Origin: JADHUC01 sp964623055
Lineage (GTDB): Bacteria; Planctomycetota; Planctomycetia; Pirellulales; Pirellulaceae
Reading direction: 5' to 3'
NCBI GenBank assembly: GCA_964623055.1
Contig: CAZURK010000002.1
Span: 148,970 to 212,969 of the forward strand
DNA length: 64,000 nt
Position 1 is the first letter of the stretch; each line of letters begins with the position of its first letter. Below are positions 43,863-52,999 of the stretch, piece after piece. The position numbers and the translations under genes were made by a program. The notes below the pieces were generated by a model. It was given only the letters and a program-made list of their open reading frames with translations. It had not been told where the DNA came from and ran no database searches.

Positions 43863-46508
43863 CTACTGCTTTTTCGAAACGGCCATCACGCTGTACCGCC
43901 GCCGGAATTGGGACTGTATGCGGTAGGTGTCCCCGATTTTCGGTTTTTGACCGGTCATTTGACCATCGGCTGTCAGGATGATCATCAGTGCGTCGGGCGC
44001 GTCCTGGAATTCGGCTACGCCAGGATTGCGGTTGCCCTCCAAGTCGCCGGTGTGCCAGCCGAAGAAGTAGCCTTCGTCCACCGTGTCGGTTCCTTGAACC
44101 GGCTCGAAATCAAACGACTGCATGCCCGTGCCGTCATTGGTCCGGGTTGTCCCGACGCCGGTCAGTTCGTATTTGTCGTCTTGTTTCCGGAAGAGCAAGG
44201 GGGTGATCAAGCGGCCTTTCTGTGCATCGCCGTTGTTGTTGCAGAAACTCCAGGATTCCATCCGGTAGCCGCCGTAGACGAACTCCTGTTCGTACCCGTC
44301 CATCTCGGCGACGATCCAGATCAGCCCCGAGGCACTATCCGCGGTGGCGCGCGACTTGAGCCCTTCCACATTGCCGACGATGCCCGGTTGCGGTGGAGTC
44401 GGCAACAGCGGTCGTGCTGCGGCGATCAGTTGTTTCAGGACGCCATCGGGCGTGGCTGCCTCGAGTTCTTCGGTCACGTCCCGCGGTCCGAGTGAAAGCA
44501 ACGCGTTGTCCGCTTGCTGCAGCTTGTAGATGGCCGACGCCGTAGTCGTAACCTGTTCGAAGCCGGACTTCGGCCAGCCATCCTTCAACCGCACGGCCAA
44601 CAGGGGCCTGGGGGCCAATGCGCCGTACATGCAATCCAGATCCGTCTTAGTGAGCAACGACGGCAGATACGGCATGAGGTGGAAGAAACGAAGCTCGCCA
44701 GGCGCGGCGTTCAGCGCAAAGTCGCGCATGGTGGTTGCGTCGATCGAGGCGACCCCGGCGACGCGCTCCTCCAACAGGCCAGCCAGACACGCGTCCACGC
44801 CGCCGATGCCGGCCCCTGAAACCACGATTTTCGCGGCATCGACCTCCGCGCGGGCAGCCAGATGTCTAAAGGCCGCCAGATTCTCGGCCACGCGCAAGGC
44901 CAATGGCGACAGTCCGACGACGTCGGCGGGCCCGTACAACTTGGCCGCCTCGTCGCCGTAGAAGCTGGGCCGTTCGGCGTCTGCCAGCGGTTGGAGACTT
45001 TGCGTATGGACCGATGCGTGGTCGGGCACGATGACCCAATATCCGGCAGAGACCAAACGTCGAGTGACCTCGACGATCTTGGCACTCGCTGCGCACTGGC
45101 GATCGTCGTGTGAGAGAACCACTCCGGCGTGTTTCGCCTGGCTGGTCTGAGTTGGGCGAACCAGCAATGCGGGACAATGGAAATCGGCGTCTACGCCAAG
45201 GGCAATCCGCTCGGTCACCAGGTCTTCGCCTTCGATGGTTTCGACGACTTGATCGGGTGGCGGTGTCATGCTCTCCACGCCGCACGACGCACAAAGCCGT
45301 TTGATCATCTCGTCGCGTTGCGCCTGCCATTCGGTCTGCGAGGCAGGCTCGACTGGCAGCGATTCCGTTTGATCGGCAATCCGCCGTTGAACGTAGGCTA
45401 AGATGCTGAAGTCGGGCTCCTCCTCGACCGCACAGCATTCCGCGGGCGCCGCATCCGAACTCTTCAGCGATGGTAGCACACTGGTCTCGATCCACCGTAT
45501 GATCTCCGAAATGTGTGGAGTCATGTCATCCGATTGTCCGTCGGCGACCTGGCAGATGCAGTCCGCGGCATCGTGCAGCCCATATGCCGACTTCATCGTG
45601 CGCAACACCTGGTCAAAGCCGTCGACTGCCCACTCACCAGCGCCGGCGCGTCCGGCGATGAACACGGGTCGCGGCGCCAGGCAAGCGGCAACGCGATCCA
45701 TGTCAGTGAACTCCAGCATGCCGGCGACAAAGGCCGAAGGGTCTTCGGGAGCCTCCCCCGCCGCTGCCGCCTGTGTTAGAGAGGCGTAGGTCGTTGTCCC
45801 CCCCACGGCCACGACGAATTGGAAACGGGGCTCCAATGCCGCTGCCATGTACGATTGCAGAGTGCCCGCGCCCAATCCTGCGATGCCGATCTTGCCCGGA
45901 TCAACGTCGGCGCGTGTTAGCAAGTAATCCAATCCGCGCAGCGCGTCGAAGACTTGGATGCCGGCCGGCTGGATACCTGCGGCCGACGCTGCAGCGTACA
46001 GGCCAGCGTTTGGTGCCTGCCGCCGTCCCGTGCGCGGATCGTCGATGAACAGGACGGTAATGCCTTGGCGCGCCATCGAGTCGACGAACTTGCGATAAGG
46101 AAGAAACGTGTAGTGGCCCAACGATCCCGACGGCATAACGAGTGCTGGCTGGCGGCCGTCCGTCTGTTTGACGCGAATCACCGTTGCTGAAGCGTACGTC
46201 TGCTCGGCCCAGAGGTAGGCGACCTCTTCGATCATCAAATCGCCTTCCTGCTTCGTGTACGTTACCGCCGCCTTCATCGCCTCGCGCTCCGGCAACCCGA
46301 GTGCCTCGCCGAGTTCGCCCACAAGCTCCGTCCGCTGTTTCTCCCAAGCGTCCACCGTATCCGGCACCGGCGGAAGCGCGGCGGCCATGCTCGCAGCGCG
46401 CCCGGCAAGGTAATCGAACACCGAAGGCGATTCCTGGCCATAAGACGAATTGGCGACCACCGTTAGTAGCGTTGCGACGCACAGAGCAAAGCAAGTCTTC
46501 CGAAACAT
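43863..46508 (-). CDS. Exported tandem alpha/beta-hydrolase-like protein lacking both nucleophile serines
   Basis: AAGGAGAACTCC precedes the ATG at 46508; MFRKTCFALCVATLLTVVAN is a signal peptide. Two AXE1/dienelactone-hydrolase-like domains are seen at about 40-340 and 385-700. Domain 1 has PALVMPSGSLGHYTFLPYRK and the elbow KIGIAGLGAGTLQSYMAAAL near 212; domain 2 has HAGVVLSHDDRQCAASAKIV and KIVVSGAGIGGVDACLAGLL near 564. In both, glycine replaces the Ser of G-x-S-x-G, so neither should hydrolyse esters by the usual mechanism. The last 175 residues are a lipocalin-like sandwich (GIVGNVEGLKSRATADSASG, EFVYGGYRMESWSF, GDTYRIQSQFRRRYSVMAVS) seen in planctomycete TIGR03067-type proteins. Likely a binding or scaffold protein derived from esterases. 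Confidence 0.78.
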   Translation of the reverse strand: MFRKTCFALCVATLLTVVANSSYGQESPSVFDYLAGRAASMAAALPPVPDTVDAWEKQRTELVGELGEALGLPEREAMKAAVTYTKQEGDLMIEEVAYLWAEQTYASATVIRVKQTDGRQPALVMPSGSLGHYTFLPYRKFVDSMARQGITVLFIDDPRTGRRQAPNAGLYAAASAAGIQPAGIQVFDALRGLDYLLTRADVDPGKIGIAGLGAGTLQSYMAAALEPRFQFVVAVGGTTTYASLTQAAAAGEAPEDPSAFVAGMLEFTDMDRVAACLAPRPVFIAGRAGAGEWAVDGFDQVLRTMKSAYGLHDAADCICQVADGQSDDMTPHISEIIRWIETSVLPSLKSSDAAPAECCAVEEEPDFSILAYVQRRIADQTESLPVEPASQTEWQAQRDEMIKRLCASCGVESMTPPPDQVVETIEGEDLVTERIALGVDADFHCPALLVRPTQTSQAKHAGVVLSHDDRQCAASAKIVEVTRRLVSAGYWVIVPDHASVHTQSLQPLADAERPSFYGDEAAKLYGPADVVGLSPLALRVAENLAAFRHLAARAEVDAAKIVVSGAGIGGVDACLAGLLEERVAGVASIDATTMRDFALNAAPGELRFFHLMPYLPSLLTKTDLDCMYGALAPRPLLAVRLKDGWPKSGFEQVTTTASAIYKLQQADNALLSLGPRDVTEELEAATPDGVLKQLIAAARPLLPTPPQPGIVGNVEGLKSRATADSASGLIWIVAEMDGYEQEFVYGGYRMESWSFCNNNGDAQKGRLITPLLFRKQDDKYELTGVGTTRTNDGTGMQSFDFEPVQGTDTVDEGYFFGWHTGDLEGNRNPGVAEFQDAPDALMIILTADGQMTGQKPKIGDTYRIQSQFRRRYSVMAVSKKQ

Positions 46509-46528
46509 GATTGGAGTTCTCCTTCAGA

Positions 46529-46640
46529 GTGAATGACAAATGACGAAGCCCGAATGACGAAAGAAACCCGAATGACGAGAATCTCAGCATTAGACATTCG
46601 TCATTCCTTCGTCATTGGTCATTGGGATTTGGTCATTCTG
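46529..46640. repeat. Imperfect palindrome of AATGACGAA / TTCGTCATT units
   Basis: Copies of AATGACGAA on one arm and TTCGTCATT on the other make a large imperfect inverted repeat in the leader region of the tandem pseudo-hydrolase gene. Confidence 0.75.
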
Positions 46641-46707
46641 CTTAGAGCGTAACCTTGGAGTTACGTCTTCAGACCGGCGATTGCTATGCCAACGGCGTAC
46701 ACGCCCG

Positions 46708-47847
46708 TTACACGTACTCCCAGTCCTTCAGGAACTGGTAGCAGCGTGGCAGTTGGGCCCAGGCGCGGTCCATGGCTCGGTCCAACTCGGCCTGTTCCTC
46801 GACGTCCAACGCGCGTCGTTGCATGACGGCCAAAGCGACGTTATCGACCTGTTCGACGTTGATCATACCGGGGATTGGCGCCGTGATCGCGGGATTGCAG
46901 AGGATGTAGCGGATCGCCATCCGGGCCAGGCGGTTGTCTTCTTCCTCGTGCGGATTTCCCGGCGAACTATCGCCTTTGAATAGCGACGTGCCGGCAAACG
47001 GCTTGATGCCGAAGAAACCGCAGTTGCACTTCTTCACCACGGCATAGAATCCGGTATCGTCATCGGGCAGCATCTTCGTCTTGGCCGTGTAGGGCGTGAT
47101 CACTACGTCGATCACGTCGGGGAAGGTCTCCATCATGTACTTGAGCCAAGGCAGATCGTGCGACGATAGACCGGTCGCCCGCGCCTTACCCGACTTCTTC
47201 GCTCGCCGCAGACCTTCGGCGATGCCAGCGGATTCGGCTTCGTTGTGGGGGTAGATCCACCTGCCATCCTTGTCGCGCCGGCCGTTCACGCCGCACACGA
47301 TCCGGTACAAATCGACGTACTCCTGCTTACAGACTTTCAACGAGTCCTCGAAGACTTCCATTAGCGCGTCACCGGTGCATTGGGCGCGGCTGCGTGCTTC
47401 GCGTTCGTACCATGACCAACCCAGATACATCTGATCGCGGCGGCCTTCCAGGGCCTTGCTGTATGCCTTGATTTCGGCGCCCGTACAGGCGTCGATGTAA
47501 TTGATGCCGCGTTCGATGCAGCGAGTGACAACGTCGTAGCGGTTCTGCTGGAAACCCGGATCGTCCAGATTGGCGCTCAGCCAGCTATTGCCCTGGAACA
47601 CGCCGGGCACCATCTTGTTGACCCGTTTCCAGTGACCGCCCAGGCAAACGGCCGATACCATCCAGCCCGTCTTGCCGCAGCTACGGTACTCCATGTCGGA
47701 ACTGTAGTTCAGAATGCTCGCGGTGTCGGCCTGCTCGGCATTGCCGACCTTGACGATGTTCGCCACGGCGGCACCTGCAGCCAATGCGGCGGCTCCAGCG
47801 GCTGTGTCGCGAACGAACTGACGGCGGGTAAGACGTTCGTAGGTCAT
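46708..47847 (-). CDS. Tat-exported aldo/keto-reductase-fold protein, catalytic tetrad incomplete
   Basis: AAGGAGTGATACAG precedes the ATG at 47847 (an in-frame GTG lies three codons upstream). YERLTRRQFVRDTAAGAAAL is a twin-arginine signal with an alanine-rich core. The barrel is AKR-like: YRSCGKTGWMVSAVCLGGHW, NYIDACTGAEIKAYSKALEG (Asp, Tyr), DALMEVFEDSLKVCKQEYVD, RATGLSSHDLPWLKYMMETF, AITAPIPGMINVEQVDNVAL. The strand that should carry the Lys reads QMYLGWSWYERE and the strand that should carry the His reads VDLYRIVCGVNGR; both residues are missing, unlike the neighbour at 41595. It is therefore probably a binding or altered-chemistry protein. Its start is about 300 bases from a divergent gene. 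Confidence 0.85.
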   Translation of the reverse strand: MTYERLTRRQFVRDTAAGAAALAAGAAVANIVKVGNAEQADTASILNYSSDMEYRSCGKTGWMVSAVCLGGHWKRVNKMVPGVFQGNSWLSANLDDPGFQQNRYDVVTRCIERGINYIDACTGAEIKAYSKALEGRRDQMYLGWSWYEREARSRAQCTGDALMEVFEDSLKVCKQEYVDLYRIVCGVNGRRDKDGRWIYPHNEAESAGIAEGLRRAKKSGKARATGLSSHDLPWLKYMMETFPDVIDVVITPYTAKTKMLPDDDTGFYAVVKKCNCGFFGIKPFAGTSLFKGDSSPGNPHEEEDNRLARMAIRYILCNPAITAPIPGMINVEQVDNVALAVMQRRALDVEEQAELDRAMDRAWAQLPRCYQFLKDWEYV

Positions 47848-48147
47848 CTGTATCACTCCTTGTTGTGTGGTGATCGACGCAGCTTAGGATCGTTCGATTC
47901 AGTGCCGCCGCGGAAACGCGCGGGTAATGCACACATTCTCATTGGCATGATGGCCCCTGTCCATATGACCTCAAGCCTCGATTTCTGATGCTGCACACTG
48001 TTCAGCCCACTATCTCCATGTTAAATTAGAGAAACTGTACGCCTCAATGGGCGCGACGACCCGCCCCACCAAACCTACCAGACCATGCAGGCCAACTTGG
48101 CGACCTGCAATCCTGCGAAACACCTACTTCTTTTGGAGGGTAATGCG
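47848..48147. other. Divergent intergenic region
   Basis: 300 bases between the AKR-fold gene and the coiled-coil gene, both starting away from it. Promoters for both must lie here but I see no convincing pair of boxes, and no palindrome family member. Confidence 0.5.
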
Positions 48148-48909
48148 ATGAAACGCATGACAATCCTTTTCTGTCTGGCCGCGATGGTAATCTGCATACT
48201 TGCCGAGACGTCATATGCAGGGATTCTGCGACGTCGCTGGGAGCGACGGAAGGCCGAGATCCGTGGGGAAGTGGTAACTCAGGTGACGGAGAAGATGGAA
48301 GCCGATTTGGCCGAAGAAATGGTGGAAGTGAAAGAGCAGTTGCGGCAGGCGGCCGAGGAACAAGTAGCGGCGGAAACGGAGAAGCTGTCTGAATACATCA
48401 CGGAGGAACTCGCCAAACTGCAGAAACAGGCCCAGGATACGGTGGCTGCGGAGGCCGAGAAGCTGGCAAAGCAAACCTCGCAGGATATCCAGAAACTCCG
48501 AGAAGAGGCCGCCGTCAAGGTAGCAGACGAAGCCAAGCGACTGGCGGATCAGGCGAAGACCGACCAAGCCAAGCTGAAGGAAGAGAACACCAAAAGCGTA
48601 GAGGAGGCACTTGCCAAGTTGCAGGCGGCGCTGAATGGTGAAATGGCGAAACTCCCGGCGCAGGTGGCGGCCGAACTGGAAAAGCAGGCCGGGAAACTGC
48701 GATCGGATCTGACATCCGAGATCAAAGCGGCGGTGAAGGCCGAGACGCAGGCAGCTCGCGGCACCGATACCCCGGGCGACAAACCGACTCCAAACGATGG
48801 TCCGGAGCAACCCGAGCAGGCTATCCAAGGCAAGCCCGTCGAACCAGTCGAGGAGGAGAGCGACGAAGATGCGGATGAGCCGGAAGGCGCGAGCCCGAAC
48901 AGCGAATGA
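48148..48909 (+). CDS. Exported coiled-coil protein
   Basis: TGGAGGGTAATGCG precedes the ATG at 48148, chosen because the 21 earlier residues are not signal-like. MKRMTILFCLAAMVICILAE is a signal peptide. From residue 30 to about 200 the chain is a continuous, highly charged helix with apolipoprotein-like periodicity: MEADLAEEMVEVKEQLRQAA, AETEKLSEYITEELAKLQKQ, KLAKQTSQDIQKLREEAAVK, AKRLADQAKTDQAKLKEENT. The last 50 residues are a Pro/Glu/Asp-rich acidic tail. No enzymatic motif. An envelope spacer or membrane-binding rod is conceivable. A weak hairpin follows the stop at 48949. Confidence 0.8.
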   Translation: MKRMTILFCLAAMVICILAETSYAGILRRRWERRKAEIRGEVVTQVTEKMEADLAEEMVEVKEQLRQAAEEQVAAETEKLSEYITEELAKLQKQAQDTVAAEAEKLAKQTSQDIQKLREEAAVKVADEAKRLADQAKTDQAKLKEENTKSVEEALAKLQAALNGEMAKLPAQVAAELEKQAGKLRSDLTSEIKAAVKAETQAARGTDTPGDKPTPNDGPEQPEQAIQGKPVEPVEEESDEDADEPEGASPNSE

Positions 48910-48948
48910 AAACTAGCGTTGTAGGGATATGCTAGCCGATAACTCAAT

Positions 48949-48971
48949 AGCCGCACTGGGCCGGTGCGGCT
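48949..48971 (+). terminator. Hairpin after the coiled-coil gene, possible terminator
   Basis: AGCCGCAC and GTGCGGCT pair around a seven-base loop, followed by a T-rich but interrupted stretch (TGTTGTGATTCTT), 40 bases after the stop. Weak as an intrinsic terminator. Confidence 0.4.
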
Positions 48972-49099
48972 GTTGTGATTCTTGGCGAGGACTGCTTAGG
49001 TTTACAGTCGGATGCTTGAGAACTAGAATCCAGACACGTTCCTCCAAGTAGACTGTTCGCTGCAGGTTTCGCTGTTCCTGCTTTCAAGGAGCCGTTCTG

Positions 49100-49645
49100 A
49101 TGAACGTCCACGCGACAAGGCTGTCGATGGTGCTAGCACTGATGTGTTTGATTGGGGGTCCGATTCCGTCCTCCGTGGCGTCCGCGCAAGACCCGGACGT
49201 AATGAACTTCAACTTCGACGACGACTCTGCCAACTTCGACCCGAAAGTTGCCAACGAGGCTGCTACTGAAGCCGCGGAAGAGATGGCAAAGAACTTGGCT
49301 CCATATTTCGTGGCTGGCGGGCTGGTCTTATTCGTTTTCTGGCTACTTGTGTTCATCGGCGCTTGGAAGGTGTTCACCAAGGCGGGCAAGCCGGGCTGGG
49401 CCATTATCGTCCCCATCTACAACGCGATCGTAGTTTTGGAGATATGCGGACGACCGATCTGGTGGATCTTGCTGCTGATGATCCCTTTCGTTAACTTTGT
49501 GATTTCACTGATCGTTTCTCTCGATCTGGCCAAGTCGTTCGGCAGAGGCCCCTTGTTCGGCATCGGTTTGGCGTTTTTCGGTTGTATCTTTGTTCCCATC
49601 TTAGGGTTCGGCAGCGCCCAATATAAAGGCCCCGCCGCGACCTAA
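49100..49645 (+). CDS. Small multi-pass membrane protein, DUF5684-like
   Basis: AAGGAGCCGTTCTG precedes the ATG. A cleavable-looking signal (LSMVLALMCLIGGPIPSSVA) is followed by an acidic segment (MNFNFDDDSANFDPKVANEA) and then four membrane spans: YFVAGGLVLFVFWLLVFIGA, WAIIVPIYNAIVVLEICG, WWILLLMIPFVNFVISLIVS, LFGIGLAFFGCIFVPILGFG. The loop KVFTKAGKPGWAIIVPIYNA matches DUF5684 proteins, small membrane proteins of unknown function that are often next to signal peptidase or surface genes. It ends 24 bases before asparagine synthetase, so may share its transcript. Family assignment from the GKPGW...PIYN signature. Confidence 0.75.
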   Translation: MNVHATRLSMVLALMCLIGGPIPSSVASAQDPDVMNFNFDDDSANFDPKVANEAATEAAEEMAKNLAPYFVAGGLVLFVFWLLVFIGAWKVFTKAGKPGWAIIVPIYNAIVVLEICGRPIWWILLLMIPFVNFVISLIVSLDLAKSFGRGPLFGIGLAFFGCIFVPILGFGSAQYKGPAAT

Positions 49646-49669
49646 CAGGAAAAGCAACGGAACCAGGCG

Positions 49670-51592
49670 TTGTGCGGCATTACCGGCGCAATCTGGACTG
49701 ATCCTCGACTGGCCATTGACCAGCCGCTGCTTCAGCGCATGACCGACGTGCTCCGCCATCGCGGCCCCGACGATGGCGGTTTCTATTCGAGCCAGTATCA
49801 GCTTGATCCGCCCTACGAAGCCGTTCCGGGTGTGGCGCTGGGATTTCGGCGACTCTCAATTATCGACGTGGCCGGCGGTCACCAGCCGATGTCTAATGAG
49901 GACGATTCGGTTTGGGTCATCTTCAACGGCGAAATCTACAACTTTCCGGAGCTGAGAAACCGGGCGGAAGGATCCGGCCACAAGTTCAGGACTCGCAGCG
50001 ATACCGAGACCATCGTCCATCTGTACGAAGACGAAGGTCTGGACTGTTTCCGTCACCTGAACGGAATGTTTGCCATTGCGATCTGGGACGCGCGCATGAG
50101 GCGGCTGGTTCTGGGGCGCGACCGGCTGGGGCAGAAGCCGTTGGTCTATCACCGTCAGTCGGGCCGGTTGGCCTTCGCCAGTGAACTGAAGAGCCTGCTG
50201 GAGATTCCCGATATACCACGCGATATCGATCCCGGCGCGATCGACGAATACCTCACCTATCAGTACGTCCCGCACCCCAACACGATTTTTCGCGGCATCA
50301 GCAAATTGCCGCCGGGGCACTTTGCCGTTTATCGCGACGGCAATCTCAGCGTACAGCCATACTGGGAACCGGATTTCAATTTCGAGCGGACCATAGGCCA
50401 AGCGGAGGCCATCGATCGCTTGCGAACGACGCTGGAATCGTCGGTGACCATTCGGCTGCAGAGCGAAGTGCCGTTGGGAGCGTTCTTGTCGGGCGGCGTC
50501 GATTCATCGCTGATCGTTGCGCTTGCACAGAAGAAGACTGAGGAACCGCTGAGGACGTTTTCAATCGGATTTCCCGTCAAGGAGTACGACGAGACCAGTT
50601 ACGCTCGTCTGGTTGCAGATCATCTGAAGACGAATCATCAAGAGTTTCAGGTCACGCCGGACGGAGTCGAGATCCTGCCGAAACTGGTGTGGCACTACGA
50701 CGAACCGTTTGCGGACAGTTCGGCCATACCGACGTGGTACGTGTCGGAAATGACTCGCCAACATGTGACGGTGGCCCTCAGCGGCGATGGCGGAGACGAG
50801 TTGTTTGCCGGATATCCGCGTTACAAAGCGGTGGCGCTCGGCGCGAGGCTGGATCGGCTCTGGCCTTTGCGCGGCGTGTTCGGCGCGAAGATCTGGCAGT
50901 CGTTGCCGTCGTCGACCAGGCAGAAATCGACGTTGCGCCGATTCAAGCGTTTCTGCGAAGTGCTACGCACCCCGCCGCTACGCCGGTACTTGGACTGGAT
51001 CGGCATTTTCAACGAGGCCGCCCGCGCGACAATCTACACAGACGATTTCGTGGGACAACTGCCGAACTCGGACCCGGCCATGTTCTTGCAGTCGGCCCTG
51101 TCGCGAGCCGAACGGCGCGATCCGGTCACGGGGTTCTGCCTGACCGATCTTACCACTTATCTGCCCTGCGATTTGATGACCAAGGTCGATATCGCGTCGA
51201 TGGCCCATGCTTTGGAGTGCCGGCAACCATTTCTGGATTATCGTATGGTGGAATTGGCCGCGTCGCTGCCGATCGGCATGAAGTTCCGGCGAGGCCGCGG
51301 AAAGCGGCTGCTGCGAGCCGCCTTCGGGGATTTGCTGCCTCGCGAAATTTGGAATCGCCGCAAGATGGGATTCGGCGTACCGCTAGAGCACTGGTTCCGC
51401 AACGAGCTACGCGATTTGACTCACGACGTGCTGCTGGGCGACGTGGCACGGAGCCGCGGCTACTTCCGTCCGGAGGTAGTCGAGGAGATGGTGGAAAGCC
51501 ACACGAGCGGCAGGTTCAACCACTGTTACCGCCTTTGGTCTCTGCTGGTGTTGGAACTCTGGCTGCAGCGATGGTGCGACGGCACGCCATGA
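49670..51592 (+). CDS. asnB: Asparagine synthetase B (glutamine-hydrolysing)
   Basis: The start is a TTG at 49670. It is fixed by the chemistry: Cys2 must follow the initiator to become the N-terminal nucleophile of the class-II glutaminase domain, and the product begins MCGITGAIW. Residues 1-190 are that domain (RHRGPDDGGFYSS, LGFRRLSIIDVAGGHQPM, IFNGEIYNFPELR). The synthetase domain follows, with the pyrophosphate loop LSGGVDSSLIVALAQKK near 273, FSIGFPVKEYDETSYARLVA, ALSGDGGDELFAGYPRY and the helical end (RRKMGFGVPLEHWFRNELRD). 640 residues fits the XrtA/exosortase-associated and spore-type AsnB length. It makes asparagine or amidates another carboxylate, using glutamine and ATP. Surface-polymer amidation is an alternative role that sequence alone cannot exclude. 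Confidence 0.97.
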   Translation: MCGITGAIWTDPRLAIDQPLLQRMTDVLRHRGPDDGGFYSSQYQLDPPYEAVPGVALGFRRLSIIDVAGGHQPMSNEDDSVWVIFNGEIYNFPELRNRAEGSGHKFRTRSDTETIVHLYEDEGLDCFRHLNGMFAIAIWDARMRRLVLGRDRLGQKPLVYHRQSGRLAFASELKSLLEIPDIPRDIDPGAIDEYLTYQYVPHPNTIFRGISKLPPGHFAVYRDGNLSVQPYWEPDFNFERTIGQAEAIDRLRTTLESSVTIRLQSEVPLGAFLSGGVDSSLIVALAQKKTEEPLRTFSIGFPVKEYDETSYARLVADHLKTNHQEFQVTPDGVEILPKLVWHYDEPFADSSAIPTWYVSEMTRQHVTVALSGDGGDELFAGYPRYKAVALGARLDRLWPLRGVFGAKIWQSLPSSTRQKSTLRRFKRFCEVLRTPPLRRYLDWIGIFNEAARATIYTDDFVGQLPNSDPAMFLQSALSRAERRDPVTGFCLTDLTTYLPCDLMTKVDIASMAHALECRQPFLDYRMVELAASLPIGMKFRRGRGKRLLRAAFGDLLPREIWNRRKMGFGVPLEHWFRNELRDLTHDVLLGDVARSRGYFRPEVVEEMVESHTSGRFNHCYRLWSLLVLELWLQRWCDGTP

Positions 51593-51647
51593 CACCTTTG
51601 GAAATTGGCGGAAGCAGGGTAGAATGTTCGTGGAAGGGAGTCGGAAC

Positions 51648-52895
51648 ATGCAGGATACCTTGGCTGTCATTCTGGCGGGTGGTCGTGGCGAGCGTCTTGA
51701 GCCGTTGACTCGCGATCGAGCGAAACCGGCTGTCCACTTCGGCGGAGCCTATCGCATCATCGACTTTACTTTGTCGAACTGCGTGAACAGCGGTTTGCGC
51801 AAGATGCTGTTGCTCACCCAGTTCAAATCGATGAGCTTGGATCGCCACATCAACTTGGGCTGGCGCCGTTTCTTCTGTCGGGACCTGGGCGAGTTTATCG
51901 ACGTGGTCCCGCCTCAACAGCGGATTGCCGACAATTGGTATCAAGGTACGGCTGATGCCGTCTATCAGAACATCTACACGATCGAGAAGGAAAAGCCCGA
52001 GTACGTTGTGATCCTTGCGGGAGACCATATCTACAAGATGGACTATTGCGCGATGGTCGACTCGCACAAGGAGAATAACGCGGATCTGACCATCGGCGTG
52101 CTGCGTGTGGCGGCGGAATCCGCCAGCCGGTTCGGCATCATGGAGACGGACGAGACCGATCGTGTGATGGGGTTTGAGGAAAAGCCCTCCGACCCCAAGA
52201 CGGTTCCCGATGACAATGGGTACTGTCTGGCTTCGATGGGCATCTACGTTTTCACTGCTCGGTTTCTGTTCGAGCAATTGCTGGAGGACGCCAATCGAAA
52301 GGAGAGCACGCACGATTTCGGCAGGGACATCATTCCGTCGATCATCAGATCGCATCGCGTCTTCGCATTTCCGTTTCGCGACAAGAATCTCAAGGACCAC
52401 GCGTATTGGCGCGACGTGGGAACTCTGGACGCTTACTATGAAGCGAACATGGATCTGGTGTCGGTCTCACCTCAATTGAACCTGTACGACGAGCGGTGGC
52501 CAATTCGCACCTACCAGCGCACTTTCCCTCCGCCAAAGTTCGTATTCGGCGGAGGCGCCGATGGGGCTCGGCAAGGCCGGGCATTGGACAGCCTGGTTTG
52601 TCCTGGGTGCATCGTCTCAGGCGGCACTGTGATAGGCAGTATTCTCGGCCCTTGCGCCCGCATCAACAGCTACTCGCATGTGAAGGACTCCATCCTGTTC
52701 GAGGGCGTCGATGTGGGGCGACATGCCAGAATCCAACGGGCCATCGTCGAAAAGGAAGTGAAGATCCCCGAGTATGCCGAGATCGGTGTCGATCTCCGGA
52801 AAGACAAAGCACGTGGTTTCACCATCACGCCTGGCAACGTCGTGGTGGTGCCGCGCGTGGACAGCATCGAAGAGATGCTGGCTCGGGTAGCGTGA
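51648..52895 (+). CDS. glgC: Glucose-1-phosphate adenylyltransferase (ADP-glucose pyrophosphorylase)
   Basis: GGAAGGGAGTCGG lies just before the ATG at 51648; an ATG eight codons earlier has no site. The nucleotidyltransferase domain is textbook: LAVILAGGRGERLEPLTRDR with the GGxGxRLxPLT loop, KPAVHFGGAYRIIDFTLSNC, GTADAVYQNIYTIEKEKPEY, VVILAGDHIYKMDYCAMVDS, and the acceptor-site segments MGFEEKPSDPKTV and YWRDVGTLDAYYEANMDLV. A left-handed beta-helix C-terminus follows (SRPSLVCPGCIVSGGTVIGS-like turns, HVKDSILFEGVDVGRHARIQ, RAIVEKEVKIPEYAEIGVDL). It makes ADP-glucose for glycogen synthesis in the cytoplasm. It starts 55 bases after asnB and may be cotranscribed with it. Confidence 0.97.
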   Translation: MQDTLAVILAGGRGERLEPLTRDRAKPAVHFGGAYRIIDFTLSNCVNSGLRKMLLLTQFKSMSLDRHINLGWRRFFCRDLGEFIDVVPPQQRIADNWYQGTADAVYQNIYTIEKEKPEYVVILAGDHIYKMDYCAMVDSHKENNADLTIGVLRVAAESASRFGIMETDETDRVMGFEEKPSDPKTVPDDNGYCLASMGIYVFTARFLFEQLLEDANRKESTHDFGRDIIPSIIRSHRVFAFPFRDKNLKDHAYWRDVGTLDAYYEANMDLVSVSPQLNLYDERWPIRTYQRTFPPPKFVFGGGADGARQGRALDSLVCPGCIVSGGTVIGSILGPCARINSYSHVKDSILFEGVDVGRHARIQRAIVEKEVKIPEYAEIGVDLRKDKARGFTITPGNVVVVPRVDSIEEMLARVA

Positions 52896-52999
52896 CGAAT
52901 AGCCCCCCTGTCCGGCAAGAGACGACGCGCAAACAACAAGTGGCTTGCCGCGGTCGTCACAAACAGTGTTGTCAGACCGTACTCTCGGCACGTCGTGAG

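Noticed and set aside
49670..49672. Moving the asnB start to a downstream ATG
   Set aside because: The residue after the initiator must be the catalytic Cys; only the TTG at 49670 gives MCG.
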